Shown: one piece after another, positions 35,259 through 43,805 of the stretch
Position numbering within the stretch: position 1 is the first letter of the stretch
Layout: every line of letters begins with the position of its first letter
Assembly (NCBI RefSeq): GCF_019331725.1
Contig: NZ_JAHBBF010000012.1
Span: forward strand, 1-64,000
DNA: 64,000 bases
DNA from: Bifidobacterium saguinibicoloris
Lineage (GTDB): Bacteria > Actinomycetota > Actinomycetes > Actinomycetales > Bifidobacteriaceae
Direction: 5' to 3'
Notes under the pieces: generated by a model
The model's input: the letters and a program-made list of their open reading frames with translations, nothing else
Databases searched by the model: none
Told to the model about the DNA's origin: nothing
Made by a program: the position numbers and the translations under genes

Positions 35259-36614
35259 ATGGTCATACCCGAGTCTGCGGGAAGTGGAACGCCGATAGGA
35301 GAGAAGACCGCGGGTCGGCCGGAGGGCATCAGGCCTGCCGGATACCGTCCCCGCATCGTCGATGAGCAGATCGAACGATACATGCGCATCTTCGGCGCGG
35401 TCGAAATCGCCGGTACCAAATGGTGCGGCAAGACCTGGTCCGCGCGTGCGCATGGTGCCAGCATCACCTACGTCGATCGCAACAACAATCTGGCCGTGGC
35501 CAAGGCCGACCCGTCGCTGATGCTGATTGGCGACCGCCCGCACGTCATCGATGAGTGGCAACTCGCGCCGGGCATCTGGGATGAGGTCCGTCATGGCGTC
35601 GACGACGAGCCCGGAGAGAAGGGGCGGTGGCTGCTCACCGGCTCATCCACGCCGCTCAAGCAGGAGATGCCGCAGCACAGCGGTGCGGGGCGAATCGGAC
35701 GCATCCGAATGAATCCGATGACTTTGGCGGAATCGGGCATCTCCAACGGCGCGGTCAGCCTTGCGGCCTTGTTCGACCACCGTTTCGCGTCGGCGCGTTG
35801 CGAGACCGATACGCGTACGTTGCTGGATGCTGTGTGCCGTGGGGGATGGCCCGAAGCGGAGGCTATGCCCGTCGTCGACGCGCAGATCCTGATTCGCGAA
35901 TATGTGCGGCTGACGTTGTCGGAGGGGGTTGCGAAGCAGGGAAGGAATCCGGATGTCGCGCGTCGGCTGCTGGACTCGCTCGCCCGCAACATCAGTCAGG
36001 CGGTCACGTTCAAGACATTGCGCAAGGATATGTATGGGGCGGAAGAAAACCTCGACGATTTCGTATCCGAACGCACGGTGTCGGAATACGTGGCGATGTT
36101 CGAGAACATGTTCGTCATCGACCCGGTGCGAGGATGGGTGCCTCCGGCGCGTGACCCCAAGCGGCTGCAGACCAAACCGCGCCGGTATTTCGCCGATCCG
36201 TCCATCGCGGCCGCCGTTCTCGGCGTCGGTCCCGCCGCGCTGCTCGATGACTGGCAGACGTTCGGTCTGCTCTTCGAAAACCTGTGCGTACGCGATCTGC
36301 TGGTCTACGCCCGCGCTCTGCCCGACATCGGCATGGAACCGGTGCGGTACTACCATGACGATTCCGGATTGGAATGCGACGTCATCATCGAACTGGCTGA
36401 TGGGCGATGGGCGGGAGTCGAAATCAAAGCAAGTGAGGACAAGGTGCCTGCGGCCGCGGCGAATCTGAACCGCATGCGTGAGAAACTGCTGCGCAATCCC
36501 GGGGCCAGGACGCGCGAGCCGGAGTTCCTGGCTGTTCTCGTCGGCGTGGGGGAGTTCGCCTATCGTCGGGAGGACGGCATCTACGTGATACCCGTTGCCA
36601 CATTGGGACGATGA
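35259..36614 (+). CDS. ATP-binding protein of the AAA_14/DUF4143 family
   Basis: A 451-aa protein. The P-loop is IAGTKWCGKTWSAR near residues 47-60 (GxxWCGKT, an unusual form of GxRxxGKT). Walker B is HVIDEWQLAPGIWDEVR, with sensor WLLTGSSTP. The C-terminal DUF4143 domain holds SGLECDVIIELADGRWAGVE and an IKAS sequence directly after it, a D...ExK arrangement as in PD-(D/E)XK nuclease folds. Function is not established for this family; members are accessory, often lineage-specific, with DNA-binding or toxin-like roles suspected. The start at 35259 is just after the AT-rich 23-bp repeats; GGAAGGGGCAGG serves as ribosome-binding site. Unlike the ATPase at 38636-39826, it has a long C-terminal domain. 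Confidence 0.85.
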   Translation: MVIPESAGSGTPIGEKTAGRPEGIRPAGYRPRIVDEQIERYMRIFGAVEIAGTKWCGKTWSARAHGASITYVDRNNNLAVAKADPSLMLIGDRPHVIDEWQLAPGIWDEVRHGVDDEPGEKGRWLLTGSSTPLKQEMPQHSGAGRIGRIRMNPMTLAESGISNGAVSLAALFDHRFASARCETDTRTLLDAVCRGGWPEAEAMPVVDAQILIREYVRLTLSEGVAKQGRNPDVARRLLDSLARNISQAVTFKTLRKDMYGAEENLDDFVSERTVSEYVAMFENMFVIDPVRGWVPPARDPKRLQTKPRRYFADPSIAAAVLGVGPAALLDDWQTFGLLFENLCVRDLLVYARALPDIGMEPVRYYHDDSGLECDVIIELADGRWAGVEIKASEDKVPAAAANLNRMREKLLRNPGARTREPEFLAVLVGVGEFAYRREDGIYVIPVATLGR

Positions 36615-36720
36615 TGGCGGCCGTGCCGAAGCCGGCGAGATGGTGCTGGTGCTGGTGGTGCTGGTGCCGTCGTTATCGGTGATGACATCGTCCATGTGGG
36701 CAAATTCTCCGTGTGTCGAG

Positions 36721-36748
36721 TTGCGGGATTGCGAAAAACGACTATTAT
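36721..36748 (+). promoter_or_regulatory. Promoter of tRNA-Ala
   Basis: TTGCGG (36721-36726), 16-nt spacer, TATTAT (36743-36748), about 38 nt before the mature tRNA. Confidence 0.5.
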
Positions 36749-36785
36749 CAAACGAGTTGTCCTGCAGAGCAAGACAACAAACCAA

Positions 36786-36858
36786 GGGGCTGTAGCTCAG
36801 TTGGTAGAGCGCTTCGTTCGCATCGAAGAGGTCGTGGTTTCGATTACCATCAGCTCCA
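36786..36858 (+). tRNA. tRNA-Ala (anticodon CGC)
   Basis: A 73-nt cloverleaf: acceptor GGGGCTG/CAGCTCC containing the G3-U70 pair that marks alanine tRNAs, D stem GCTC/GAGC, anticodon stem CTTCG/CGAAG with loop TTCGCAT (CGC, reads GCG), T arm GTGGT-TTCGATT-ACCAT, discriminator A. CCA is not encoded. Confidence 0.93.
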
Positions 36859-36859
36859 C

Positions 36860-36898
36860 AAACCCTCCGGAATTCCACCTCCGGAGGGTTTTTCTTTT
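36860..36898 (+). terminator. Terminator of tRNA-Ala
   Basis: Stem AAACCCTCCGG / CCGGAGGGTTT with a 10-nt loop, followed by TTTTCTTTTT. Confidence 0.8.
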
Positions 36899-37017
36899 TC
36901 CGCTTGGCCGTCAGGGCGGCTGTCGGGTCCTCGCGGCTGCTGCTCAGCCAAGTCTGCGAACGGTCCGCTGGTACATCACAGCACAGTCCGTCATTGGGGT
37001 GTTGTGTACCGCGGACT

Positions 37018-37450
37018 CGTGGCCCCGGAGTGCGGATTGTGCTTGTTTCCGCGTTCCGGCCCATGACCTGTTGGCCCGGAGTGCGTGAGGGGTGTTGTGT
37101 TGCGTTCCGGTGTCACGATTCGTGGCCCCGGAGCACGGAATCGGGCTTCGTGTCAGTTCCGGACCAAGGCCTGTTGGTCCGGAGCGTGTGAGGGGCTGAT
37201 TTCCTCGTTCCGGGTGCATCGGTCCGTGTGGTATGTGGACCCGGAGTGTGGATTGTGCTTGTTTCCTCATTCCGGCCCGGGAACCGGTGGTCCGGAGCGC
37301 GTCGGTGACCGGTTTCCTCGTTCCGGGTGCATCGGTCTGTGTGGTATGCGGCCCCGGAGTGTGGATTGTGCTTGTTCCCGCGTTCCGGACCAGGGCCCGT
37401 TGGCCCGGAGTGTGTGAGGGGTGCTGTTCCCCGTTTCGGTGCCACAAATC
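37018..37450. repeat. Degenerate tandem array, four units of about 103-113 bp
   Basis: Units start with (C/T)GxGGxCCCGGAG at 37018, 37121, 37234 and 37347. Most contain GGATTGTGCTTGTTTCC, a TTCCGG...CCGGAG inverted repeat and GTGTGAGGGG or TTCCTCGTTCCGGGTGCATCGG. A partial unit seems to precede at about 36990. No start codon with a ribosome-binding site opens a gene here, and the frames seen on the minus strand are only translations of the repeats. It lies directly downstream of tRNA-Ala; the rest of 36900-37560 holds nothing else I can name. Confidence 0.65.
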
Positions 37451-37570
37451 CCATGGTGTGAAGTCTGGATGGAATCTGGAACATGTCCGCGGGCACATGC
37501 TGGACGTCGCATCAACCCGTGTCCCATGACTGCATAGCATGGGGACGCGGAAGGCACGATTCGAATCGCC

Positions 37571-37620
37571 GCCCCCAGACGCTCCAGACGCCCCCTAGGC
37601 GCCCCCAGACGCTCCAGACG
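37571..37620 (+). repeat. 20-bp direct repeat upstream of the AEC transporter
   Basis: GCCCCCAGACGCTCCAGACG occurs at 37571-37590 and again at 37601-37620, separated by 10 nt. It lies about 60 nt before the AEC start, in the presumed leader. Confidence 0.7.
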
Positions 37621-37677
37621 CGCCCAGCCGCGCCGAACAACTCCAAGGAAACCCCAAGGAAACCCGAGAACCCACCC

Positions 37678-38607
37678 ATGCTGTTCCAATCCGGCGCGCT
37701 GCTGCTCGCCATCATCGGCCCGTACGCGCTCAAACATCTGCACATCTTCGGCGAACGCGACTACAAGGTGGCGCAGGGCCTTGTATTCAATCTCACGTTG
37801 CCGTGCGCGATCATCCTTTCGTTCGCCACGAACCAGCATGACATGCGCATGCTGTGGATCGTGTTGTTCGGCTTCTTCGCCTGTGCCATCCCGCTGTTCG
37901 TGGTCTACGCGGGCTCGCGCGGCGATGAGCGCAACTACCGTGCGTTCCAGATGCTCAACGCGTCCGGCTTGAATCTGGGCGCGTTCTGTCTGCCGGTGGT
38001 GCAGACGTTCATGGGTGCGTCCGCGGGCCTGCCGGTCATCATGTTGGATATCGGCAACGCCACGGTGGCGACGGCCGGTTCGCTCACCATCACGCGCACG
38101 CTGCTGCACATGGACGACAATTTCAAGAGCCTGCCGTTGAGTCTGCGTCTGCGCAATATTGCGCGTGATTTCCTTGGTTCTATCAGTTTCGACATCTACA
38201 TGCTGATGCTCGTGTTCATGTTCCTGCATATCACCATTCCGCAGCCGATCGTCACGCTGATCACGCCGTTCGCCAATGCGAACGCGTTCTGTGCGATGGC
38301 GATGATCGGTCTGATGATGGAGGTTCCGGACAGCCGCAAGGACAGAGTGGAGCTCGCCAAAGTGATCGCCTGGCGTGCGTTGTTCGGTGTGCTGATTGCG
38401 CTCGCCGCGTGGTTCCTGCTGCCGTTCGACATGCGTATCCGCGAGATCATCGTCCTCGGCGCGTTCGCCCCGATCACGATCTTCTCCACGAAGTTCACGG
38501 ATTCGCTGACCGGCAATGCGAAGCTCGCCGGCTTCTCCCTGACCGTCACCGCCGTCATCAGCCTCGTCGTGATGACCGTCCTGCACGCGCTGCTGCCCGG
38601 CGCGTAG
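37678..38607 (+). CDS. AEC family transporter (auxin efflux carrier-like permease)
   Basis: A 309-aa membrane transporter with about 8-10 hydrophobic helices. Features: IGPYALKHLHIFGERDYKVA at the N-terminus, FNLTLPCAIILSFATNQHDM, and LNASGLNLGAFCLPVVQTFM typical of the central helix break of AEC/malate-efflux type proteins. The second half repeats the fold (SFDIYMLMLVFMFLHITIPQ to AFAPITIFSTKFTDSLTGNA). The frame is open from 37483, but the upstream part is repetitive and non-protein-like; I chose the ATG at 37678 where the membrane domain begins, with AAGGAA upstream. The substrate (organic acid or amino-acid derivative) cannot be told. Confidence 0.8.
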   Translation: MLFQSGALLLAIIGPYALKHLHIFGERDYKVAQGLVFNLTLPCAIILSFATNQHDMRMLWIVLFGFFACAIPLFVVYAGSRGDERNYRAFQMLNASGLNLGAFCLPVVQTFMGASAGLPVIMLDIGNATVATAGSLTITRTLLHMDDNFKSLPLSLRLRNIARDFLGSISFDIYMLMLVFMFLHITIPQPIVTLITPFANANAFCAMAMIGLMMEVPDSRKDRVELAKVIAWRALFGVLIALAAWFLLPFDMRIREIIVLGAFAPITIFSTKFTDSLTGNAKLAGFSLTVTAVISLVVMTVLHALLPGA

Positions 38608-38635
38608 CGACTAGTGTGGCGACTGGCGTGGTCGT

Positions 38636-39826
38636 CTATTCCAGCAGCCAGTCGATGATGTTGACTTGTCTGATGCCGGCGTGGTCGTCCGTTCCGATGT
38701 GGTCCATGGTGAGTAGTGTTTTGGGATGGTTGTCGTCGATGGACTGTAGTGGTTTGAGTTCTCTGGAGAGCGTGGATTCGTCCATGACGGTCAGTGAGAC
38801 TTGGTAATAGCGGTCACCTTGCGGGTCCGGTGTGTAGAAGTCCACTTCGGTGGTGCCTATTTTGCCGATATGTACGGTTCTGAAACGGCGGAGCAGTTCC
38901 AGATAGATGACGTTCTCGATGCGGTGGCCGAGGTCACCGCCGGTCTTGCCGAGGAACCAGAATCGGAACCCGGGGTCTCCCAGATAGTATTTCTCAAGGG
39001 TTTTCAGATAGTTCTTGCCTTTGATGTCGTATCTGTCGGCCCGAAACAGCAGATAGTTTTCGCGTAGGGCCGCGATGTATTCGCCTACCGTTGTGGGGGA
39101 GATGCTGCGGTGGGTTTGTTTCATGGCGTCTGCGATGCCTTTCACGGAGGTGATGTTGCCGACGTTGTCCGCGAGGAATGAGGCGACTTCGTCGAATGCG
39201 ATGGTGTCGATGCGGGGGTGGCGCTGTGCGATGTCCTTGACCAGGATGGTGTTGAACACGCCGCCCAGATAGTCGGCGATGTCCTGATCGTGGTCGAGCG
39301 TGGCCGCGTAGGGCAGTCCGCCGTACAGCAGGTATCGGTTGAAGGATTGTTCGGGGAGCTCCGTCTGGGGGCGGGTGCTGCGGTATTCCTTGAATGACAG
39401 GGGGAGCATGCGGAGTTCCACGTATCTGCCGGTGAGTCGTGTGGCCAGTTCGCTGGAGAGCAGGTCCGTGTTCGAGCCGGTGAGGTATAGGTCCACGTCG
39501 TCGCGTACGTAGAGGCCGTCGGCGGCACGTTCGAATTCTCGTACGTGTTGGATTTCGTCCAGGAACACGTAGTTCATGGCGCCTGGCGTCAGCCGGGAGA
39601 CGATGTAGTCGTAGAGGGGTTTTGCCTCGGTGGGGTAGTCGTCGTCCATGCTTTCGAAGTTGATGGCGATGATGCGATTCGAGTCCACTCCTTTGGTGAG
39701 GAGTCGTTCTCGGAAGAGTTTGAGCACGGTGGATTTGCCGCAGCGGCGCAGTCCGGTGATGACTTTGATGACGTCTTTGTCTTGCCAGCGTTCCAGCCAG
39801 TCCATGTATGCCGGTCGTTCGATCAT
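38636..39826 (-). CDS. ATP-binding protein of the AAA_14/DUF4143 family
   Basis: A 396-aa ATPase. Walker A ITGLRRCGKSTVLKLFRERL at residues ~23-42, Walker B MNYVFLDEIQHVREFE (~84-99), sensor YLTGSNTDLLSSELATRLTG. The DUF4143 domain follows (RYLLYGGLPYAATLDHD; YYLGDPGFRFWFLGK; GTTEVDFYTPD). This is the compact standard form, unlike the longer relative at 35259. The start at 39826 is preceded by GGGAAGGA. Upstream, two AT-rich palindromes (39875-39910 and 39915-39942) probably regulate it. The family is accessory and of uncertain function. Confidence 0.88.
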   Translation of the reverse strand: MIERPAYMDWLERWQDKDVIKVITGLRRCGKSTVLKLFRERLLTKGVDSNRIIAINFESMDDDYPTEAKPLYDYIVSRLTPGAMNYVFLDEIQHVREFERAADGLYVRDDVDLYLTGSNTDLLSSELATRLTGRYVELRMLPLSFKEYRSTRPQTELPEQSFNRYLLYGGLPYAATLDHDQDIADYLGGVFNTILVKDIAQRHPRIDTIAFDEVASFLADNVGNITSVKGIADAMKQTHRSISPTTVGEYIAALRENYLLFRADRYDIKGKNYLKTLEKYYLGDPGFRFWFLGKTGGDLGHRIENVIYLELLRRFRTVHIGKIGTTEVDFYTPDPQGDRYYQVSLTVMDESTLSRELKPLQSIDDNHPKTLLTMDHIGTDDHAGIRQVNIIDWLLE

Positions 39827-39874
39827 GATGTGGCTGTTCCTTCCCCTCTGGATGCCGTTTGCTGTTATCCTTGC

Positions 39875-39942
39875 AAAACCTATCAGTTTTCTGATAAGTA
39901 TATAGGTTTTTATGAAGTTCTACCACTTTTTTGGTAGAACTT
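39875..39942. promoter_or_regulatory. Two AT-rich palindromes upstream of the ATPase gene
   Basis: AAAACCTAT...ATAGGTTTT (39875-39883 with 39902-39910) encloses ATCAG-TTTT-CTGAT, and AAGTTCTACCA...TGGTAGAACTT (39915-39925 with 39932-39942) follows. GGTAGAA occurs once more near 39973. They lie 49-116 nt upstream of the start and may be operators of an autoregulated module. Confidence 0.55.
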
Positions 39943-40029
39943 TTCGTTTTGCGGATTTGAATGCTGTGTTCTGGTAGAAATCGCTTTTTCGTGCGGGCAT
40001 TGAGACGCCCATCGAGGCACACAACCGAG

Positions 40030-40267
40030 TCTGCTGGGCATGCTTGGCGTGGATGTCCGCTTCCAGACCATGCACGTGGGTGGGCAATTGTTGCGTGACG
40101 CCGTGCTGCGCTCGCTGAATGCCGCTGAGATCATCGGCGCGCGTGCATTGTTGGTGGAGCCGGCTACGGACAGGTCCGCCGCGTTCTACGAGCACTACGG
40201 GTTCCGTCATATCGCCGGATCCACGCGCATGTTCACGCCTTTGAACCTTCCCGTGTCGGCGCGGTAG
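40030..40267 (+). pseudogene. C-terminal remnant of a GNAT acetyltransferase toxin
   Basis: About 78 codons read LLGMLGVDVRFQ, GGQLLRDAVLRSLNAAEIIG, ARALLVEPATDRSAAFYEHY and GFRHI, which is the acetyl-CoA loop and C-terminal half of TacT/AtaT-type GNAT toxins. The first half of the fold (substrate part) is missing: upstream codons are unrelated and no ribosome-binding site precedes the only ATG (40040). The canonical Q/RxxGxG/A acetyl-CoA motif is altered to RFQTMHVGG. It is a dead toxin fragment beside an AAA/DUF4143 gene. Confidence 0.65.
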
Positions 40268-40441
40268 GCGCGTGTGTGCCGCCGGTCGTTGTCCTGCCGT
40301 GTGAACGATGCGGGATTGCCCTACCCCCGTGCGAGAATCGGGGGAGTGTTTGGCGCGCGTGGACGTCCGGATGGGGATGTGCGGCGCATGGTCTTGTGCG
40401 GTCCGACGCATGGTTCGGTGCGCGGTGAAAGGAATGGTGTG

Positions 40442-43400
40442 ATGGCGAAGAGGATGACGGGTGCGATCGCGTTCGCCGCGTCGGTGGCGTTGGCCGCGGG
40501 GGTGTGCGTGGCGCCGGCGTCCGCGTTGGAGGATATGGCGTTGGGCGGCGTGACGAATGCGACGACGGGTATGACGTCCGATGCGTCCGCTTCCGCTTCC
40601 GCGGGCTCCCATGCGTCCGGTTCCGGCTTGTCCGCGTTCGCGGCCCAGCCGGTCGCCGCGTCCGATGCAACCGCGGCCGACGCGATGCCGGATAATCCCG
40701 ACGCCGCGCTTCCGGACAAGGTCGCGTCCGATATCGCGGACGACGACACCGTGGTGTCGGAGTCGCACGCGTTGACCGACGATGGCGAGTTGAAGGACAT
40801 CGAGACCGGCGAGACGGTGACCGACCCGCAGTTGGTGGGTACGTCCGGCGAGCAGCCGGATCCGTTGGCGAAGACCGACGGCGCGTCGTTCATTCCGGTC
40901 GACGCCGCGGAGGTGAAGGACAAGGTCGCCGCGAACGGCGGCGACGTGGAGGGCGATGCGTCCGCGTCCGGCAAGTCAGGTTCCGATTCGTCTGCGTCCG
41001 GCGAGTCCGCCTCGTCCGACGGGTCCGCCGATACGTCACGTGAGTCCGACGGTGCGTCCGATTCGTCCGACAAGTACGACGCCGCCGCGTCCGTCGCGCC
41101 GACCCGCGCCTCCGACGCTGCCCGCGTGACGGCGGCCGCGCTGCAGAACAACGAGTACGGCGCGTACTGGGGTTCGTACAACGGCACGCCCGCGTTCTTC
41201 AGCAAGGGCGGCACCCTGTTCGTCCAGCAGGCGAAGGGCGTGGTGGACGTGTCCGAATGGCAGGGCGACATCGACTGGCAGAAGGCGAAGAACGCCGGCG
41301 TGGAGGGCGCGATCATCCGCATCGGCTACGGCTGGGGCAACGGGCTCGACAAGAAGGCGCAACGCAACATCAACGAGTGCAAGCGTCTCGGCATCCCGTT
41401 CGGCGTCTACCTGTACTCGTACGCGTACGACGCGTCCACGGGCGCCAAGGAGGGTGCGAACGTGGCGAGCCTGCTCAAGCAGGCGGGCGTGAACCCGGGT
41501 GACATGTCGTATCCCGTGTACTACGACCTGGAGGCGTGGTCGTGGACCGGACACGCGCACCCCACCAATCCGAGCGTGTACGAGGGCATCGTGAACGCGT
41601 GGTACACGCAGATGCGGAACGTCGGCTACACGAACCTGAGCGTCTACTCGTACACCAGCTACCTGGCCAACGAGCTCAACAGCTCCAGCATCCATGCGAA
41701 GACCCGCTGGGTGGCCCAGTACGGTGCCAGGATGCAGTACACGGCGTGGCCGTCCAACGACCGCGGCTGGCAGTACACCAGCTCCGGCACCATCAACGGC
41801 ATCAGCGGCAAGGTCGACCTCAACGCGTTCGGATACAAGACGTACCAGGCCGCCACGGACGTGCGCACACTGGAATCGATCACCGTGCCGAACGGCACGT
41901 ACTACATCAACTCCGCCAAGAGGAACTCGGCGGGCGTCGACATCGCGGGCGGCAACACCGCGAACGGCGTGAAGACGCAGCTGTACGATGCCAACAGGAC
42001 CAAAGCGCAGCAGTTCACGTTCACGAAGCAGCCGGACGGCAGCTACGTCATCAAGAACGTCGGTTCCGGCAGGGTGCTCGACGTCTCGGGCGGCAACGCC
42101 GGCAACAACGCGACCGTCCAACAGTACGACGCGAACGGCAGCGCGGCCCAACGTTGGTTCATCCGCGACTCCGGTGCCGGCTGGTACCTGCAGTCCGCGC
42201 TCGGCAACTGGGTGCTCGACATCGCCGGCGGCAACACCGCGAACGGCACCACGGTGGCCTTGTACGAGCCGAACGGCTCCGACGCGCAGAAGTTCTCGCT
42301 CGCATCCGTCTCCGCTTCGACGCGCGTGCCCACGGGCACGTCCGTCCGGTTGCGTTCCGTGAAGAACACGACGTACGTCATCGACATGACCGGTGCTTCC
42401 ACGGCGAACAACGCGAAGGCGCAGCTGTACGCGTGGAACGGTTCCGCCGCACAGATCTACCGGTTCAAGGAGATCGGCAACGGCGTGTACGAGATCGCGA
42501 ACGCGAACTCCGGCAAGGCGTTGGAGACCGCGGGCGGCCGCACCGGCAGCTCGGTGGCCATCCAGCAGTACACGTCCAACGGCACGGCGGCGCAACGCTG
42601 GTCCGTGGTCGACGTCGACGGCAAGCTCACGTTCCTCAGCGCGAAGTCCGCGAAGGCCATCGACATTCCGGGCGGAACCGTCGCCTCCCAGGCGAAACTC
42701 CAGACGTACACGTACAACGGCACCGTCGCCCAGCAGTGGCTGCTGGACAGGCAGCAGACGCCGCGCGAGCGCCTCGACGCGGCCGCCGCCGCGAACAAGG
42801 GCGTCCTTGCGGATGGTACGTACAAAGTCGCGTCGGCCGCGAAGAACAGCATGGTGCTGGATGTTTCGGGCGGCAGCGCGGCGAACTACGCGAACGTGCA
42901 GTTGTACGCGGACAACGCCACGGATGCGCAGCGCTGGGTGGTCTCGCATGACGCGAAGGGCTATGTGACGTTGAAGAATGCGAAATCCGGCAAGGTGTTG
43001 GACGTTTCGGGCGGCAGCACGGCGAGCGGCGCGAACGTGCAGCAGTTCGCGTCGAACGGCACCTGGGCGCAGAAGTGGATCGCCGTCAAGAACAACGACG
43101 GCACGGTGACGCTGCGGTCCGCCGCGGTGGACGGCATCGTGCTGGACGTCGCCGGCGGTTCCACCGCGAACGGCGCCAACGTGCAGCAGTATGCCCCGAA
43201 CGGCACGAAGGCGCAGCGGTGGACGTTCACCGCGGCCAAGACGCTGCGCGGCAGGTTGGACGAGTCGGCTGCGAAGAACCGGTCCGTGCTGGCGGATGGT
43301 GCGACCTACGTGTTCGCGGCGAAGGCGAGGACGAGCCGTGCACTGGATGTGTCCGGTGGTTCCACGGCGAACTATGCGAATGTGCAAATCTATGCCGCGA

Positions 43401-43726
43401 ACGGTACGGCCGCGCAGAAGTGGCGCGTCTCGCATGATGCGAAGGGCTATGTGACGTTGAAGAACGTGAAGTCCGGCAAGGTGTTGGATGTTTCGGGCGG
43501 CAGCACGGCGAATGGCGCGAATATCCAGCAGTTCGCGTCGAACGGCACGTGGGCGCAGAAGTGGATCGCGGTGAGGAACGCGAACGGCAGCGTGACGTTG
43601 CGTTCTGCCGCCGCGGAGAACATGGTGGTCGATGTCGCGGGCGGTTCCACCGCGAGTGGTGCGAACGTGCAGCTGTACGCCGCGAACGGCACCGCCGCCC
43701 AGCAGTGGGTTGCTCAGCGGAAGTAG
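40442..43726 (+). CDS. Secreted GH25 muramidase with ricin-type beta-trefoil array
   Basis: A 1094-aa extracellular cell-wall hydrolase. Signal peptide AKRMTGAIAFAASVALAAGV up to about residue 33 (..PASALE). A disordered Asp/Ser/Ala-rich region follows to about residue 230. The GH25 lysozyme domain (~265-480) starts with VVDVSEWQGDIDWQKAK (catalytic Asp) and has YYDLEAWSW (catalytic Asp/Glu ~360) and RWVAQYGARM. Four ricin-type trefoils (~485-1094) follow, each with three QxW-like subrepeats (AQRWFI, AQKWIAV, AQQWV) and VLDVSGG motifs. It should cleave peptidoglycan between MurNAc and GlcNAc, with the trefoils binding wall glycans. GAAAGGA precedes the ATG at 40442. The trefoils closely match those of the amidase at 45743-49042. 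Confidence 0.92.
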   Translation: MAKRMTGAIAFAASVALAAGVCVAPASALEDMALGGVTNATTGMTSDASASASAGSHASGSGLSAFAAQPVAASDATAADAMPDNPDAALPDKVASDIADDDTVVSESHALTDDGELKDIETGETVTDPQLVGTSGEQPDPLAKTDGASFIPVDAAEVKDKVAANGGDVEGDASASGKSGSDSSASGESASSDGSADTSRESDGASDSSDKYDAAASVAPTRASDAARVTAAALQNNEYGAYWGSYNGTPAFFSKGGTLFVQQAKGVVDVSEWQGDIDWQKAKNAGVEGAIIRIGYGWGNGLDKKAQRNINECKRLGIPFGVYLYSYAYDASTGAKEGANVASLLKQAGVNPGDMSYPVYYDLEAWSWTGHAHPTNPSVYEGIVNAWYTQMRNVGYTNLSVYSYTSYLANELNSSSIHAKTRWVAQYGARMQYTAWPSNDRGWQYTSSGTINGISGKVDLNAFGYKTYQAATDVRTLESITVPNGTYYINSAKRNSAGVDIAGGNTANGVKTQLYDANRTKAQQFTFTKQPDGSYVIKNVGSGRVLDVSGGNAGNNATVQQYDANGSAAQRWFIRDSGAGWYLQSALGNWVLDIAGGNTANGTTVALYEPNGSDAQKFSLASVSASTRVPTGTSVRLRSVKNTTYVIDMTGASTANNAKAQLYAWNGSAAQIYRFKEIGNGVYEIANANSGKALETAGGRTGSSVAIQQYTSNGTAAQRWSVVDVDGKLTFLSAKSAKAIDIPGGTVASQAKLQTYTYNGTVAQQWLLDRQQTPRERLDAAAAANKGVLADGTYKVASAAKNSMVLDVSGGSAANYANVQLYADNATDAQRWVVSHDAKGYVTLKNAKSGKVLDVSGGSTASGANVQQFASNGTWAQKWIAVKNNDGTVTLRSAAVDGIVLDVAGGSTANGANVQQYAPNGTKAQRWTFTAAKTLRGRLDESAAKNRSVLADGATYVFAAKARTSRALDVSGGSTANYANVQIYAANGTAAQKWRVSHDAKGYVTLKNVKSGKVLDVSGGSTANGANIQQFASNGTWAQKWIAVRNANGSVTLRSAAAENMVVDVAGGSTASGANVQLYAANGTAAQQWVAQRK

Positions 43727-43777
43727 GCCGCGGTGCGGTAGGTGCTGTGAACGGCTGCTGATTTATCGGCGGGATTG

Positions 43778-43805
43778 GCGGGTGGCTTCTTTAGAAGCCG
43801 CCCGC
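43778..43805. terminator. Terminator between convergent genes
   Basis: A 12-bp stem GCGGGTGGCTTC / GAAGCCGCCCGC (one G-C/T mismatch) with loop TTTA, overlapping the end of the DUF4411 gene. Likely bidirectional. Confidence 0.5.

Noticed and set aside
36615..36720. Small gene between the ATPase and tRNA-Ala
   Set aside because: Only a GTGCTG-type simple repeat and short frames without ribosome-binding sites.
37018..37450. Possible CRISPR array or coding repeat protein
   Set aside because: Units are degenerate along their whole length with no constant repeat/unique spacer pattern, and open frames there lack starts with ribosome-binding sites.
36944..37540. 198-codon minus-strand open frame in the repeat array
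   Set aside because: A translation of the degenerate repeats (repeated GNK/RTTG blocks); no start signal and no protein-like composition.
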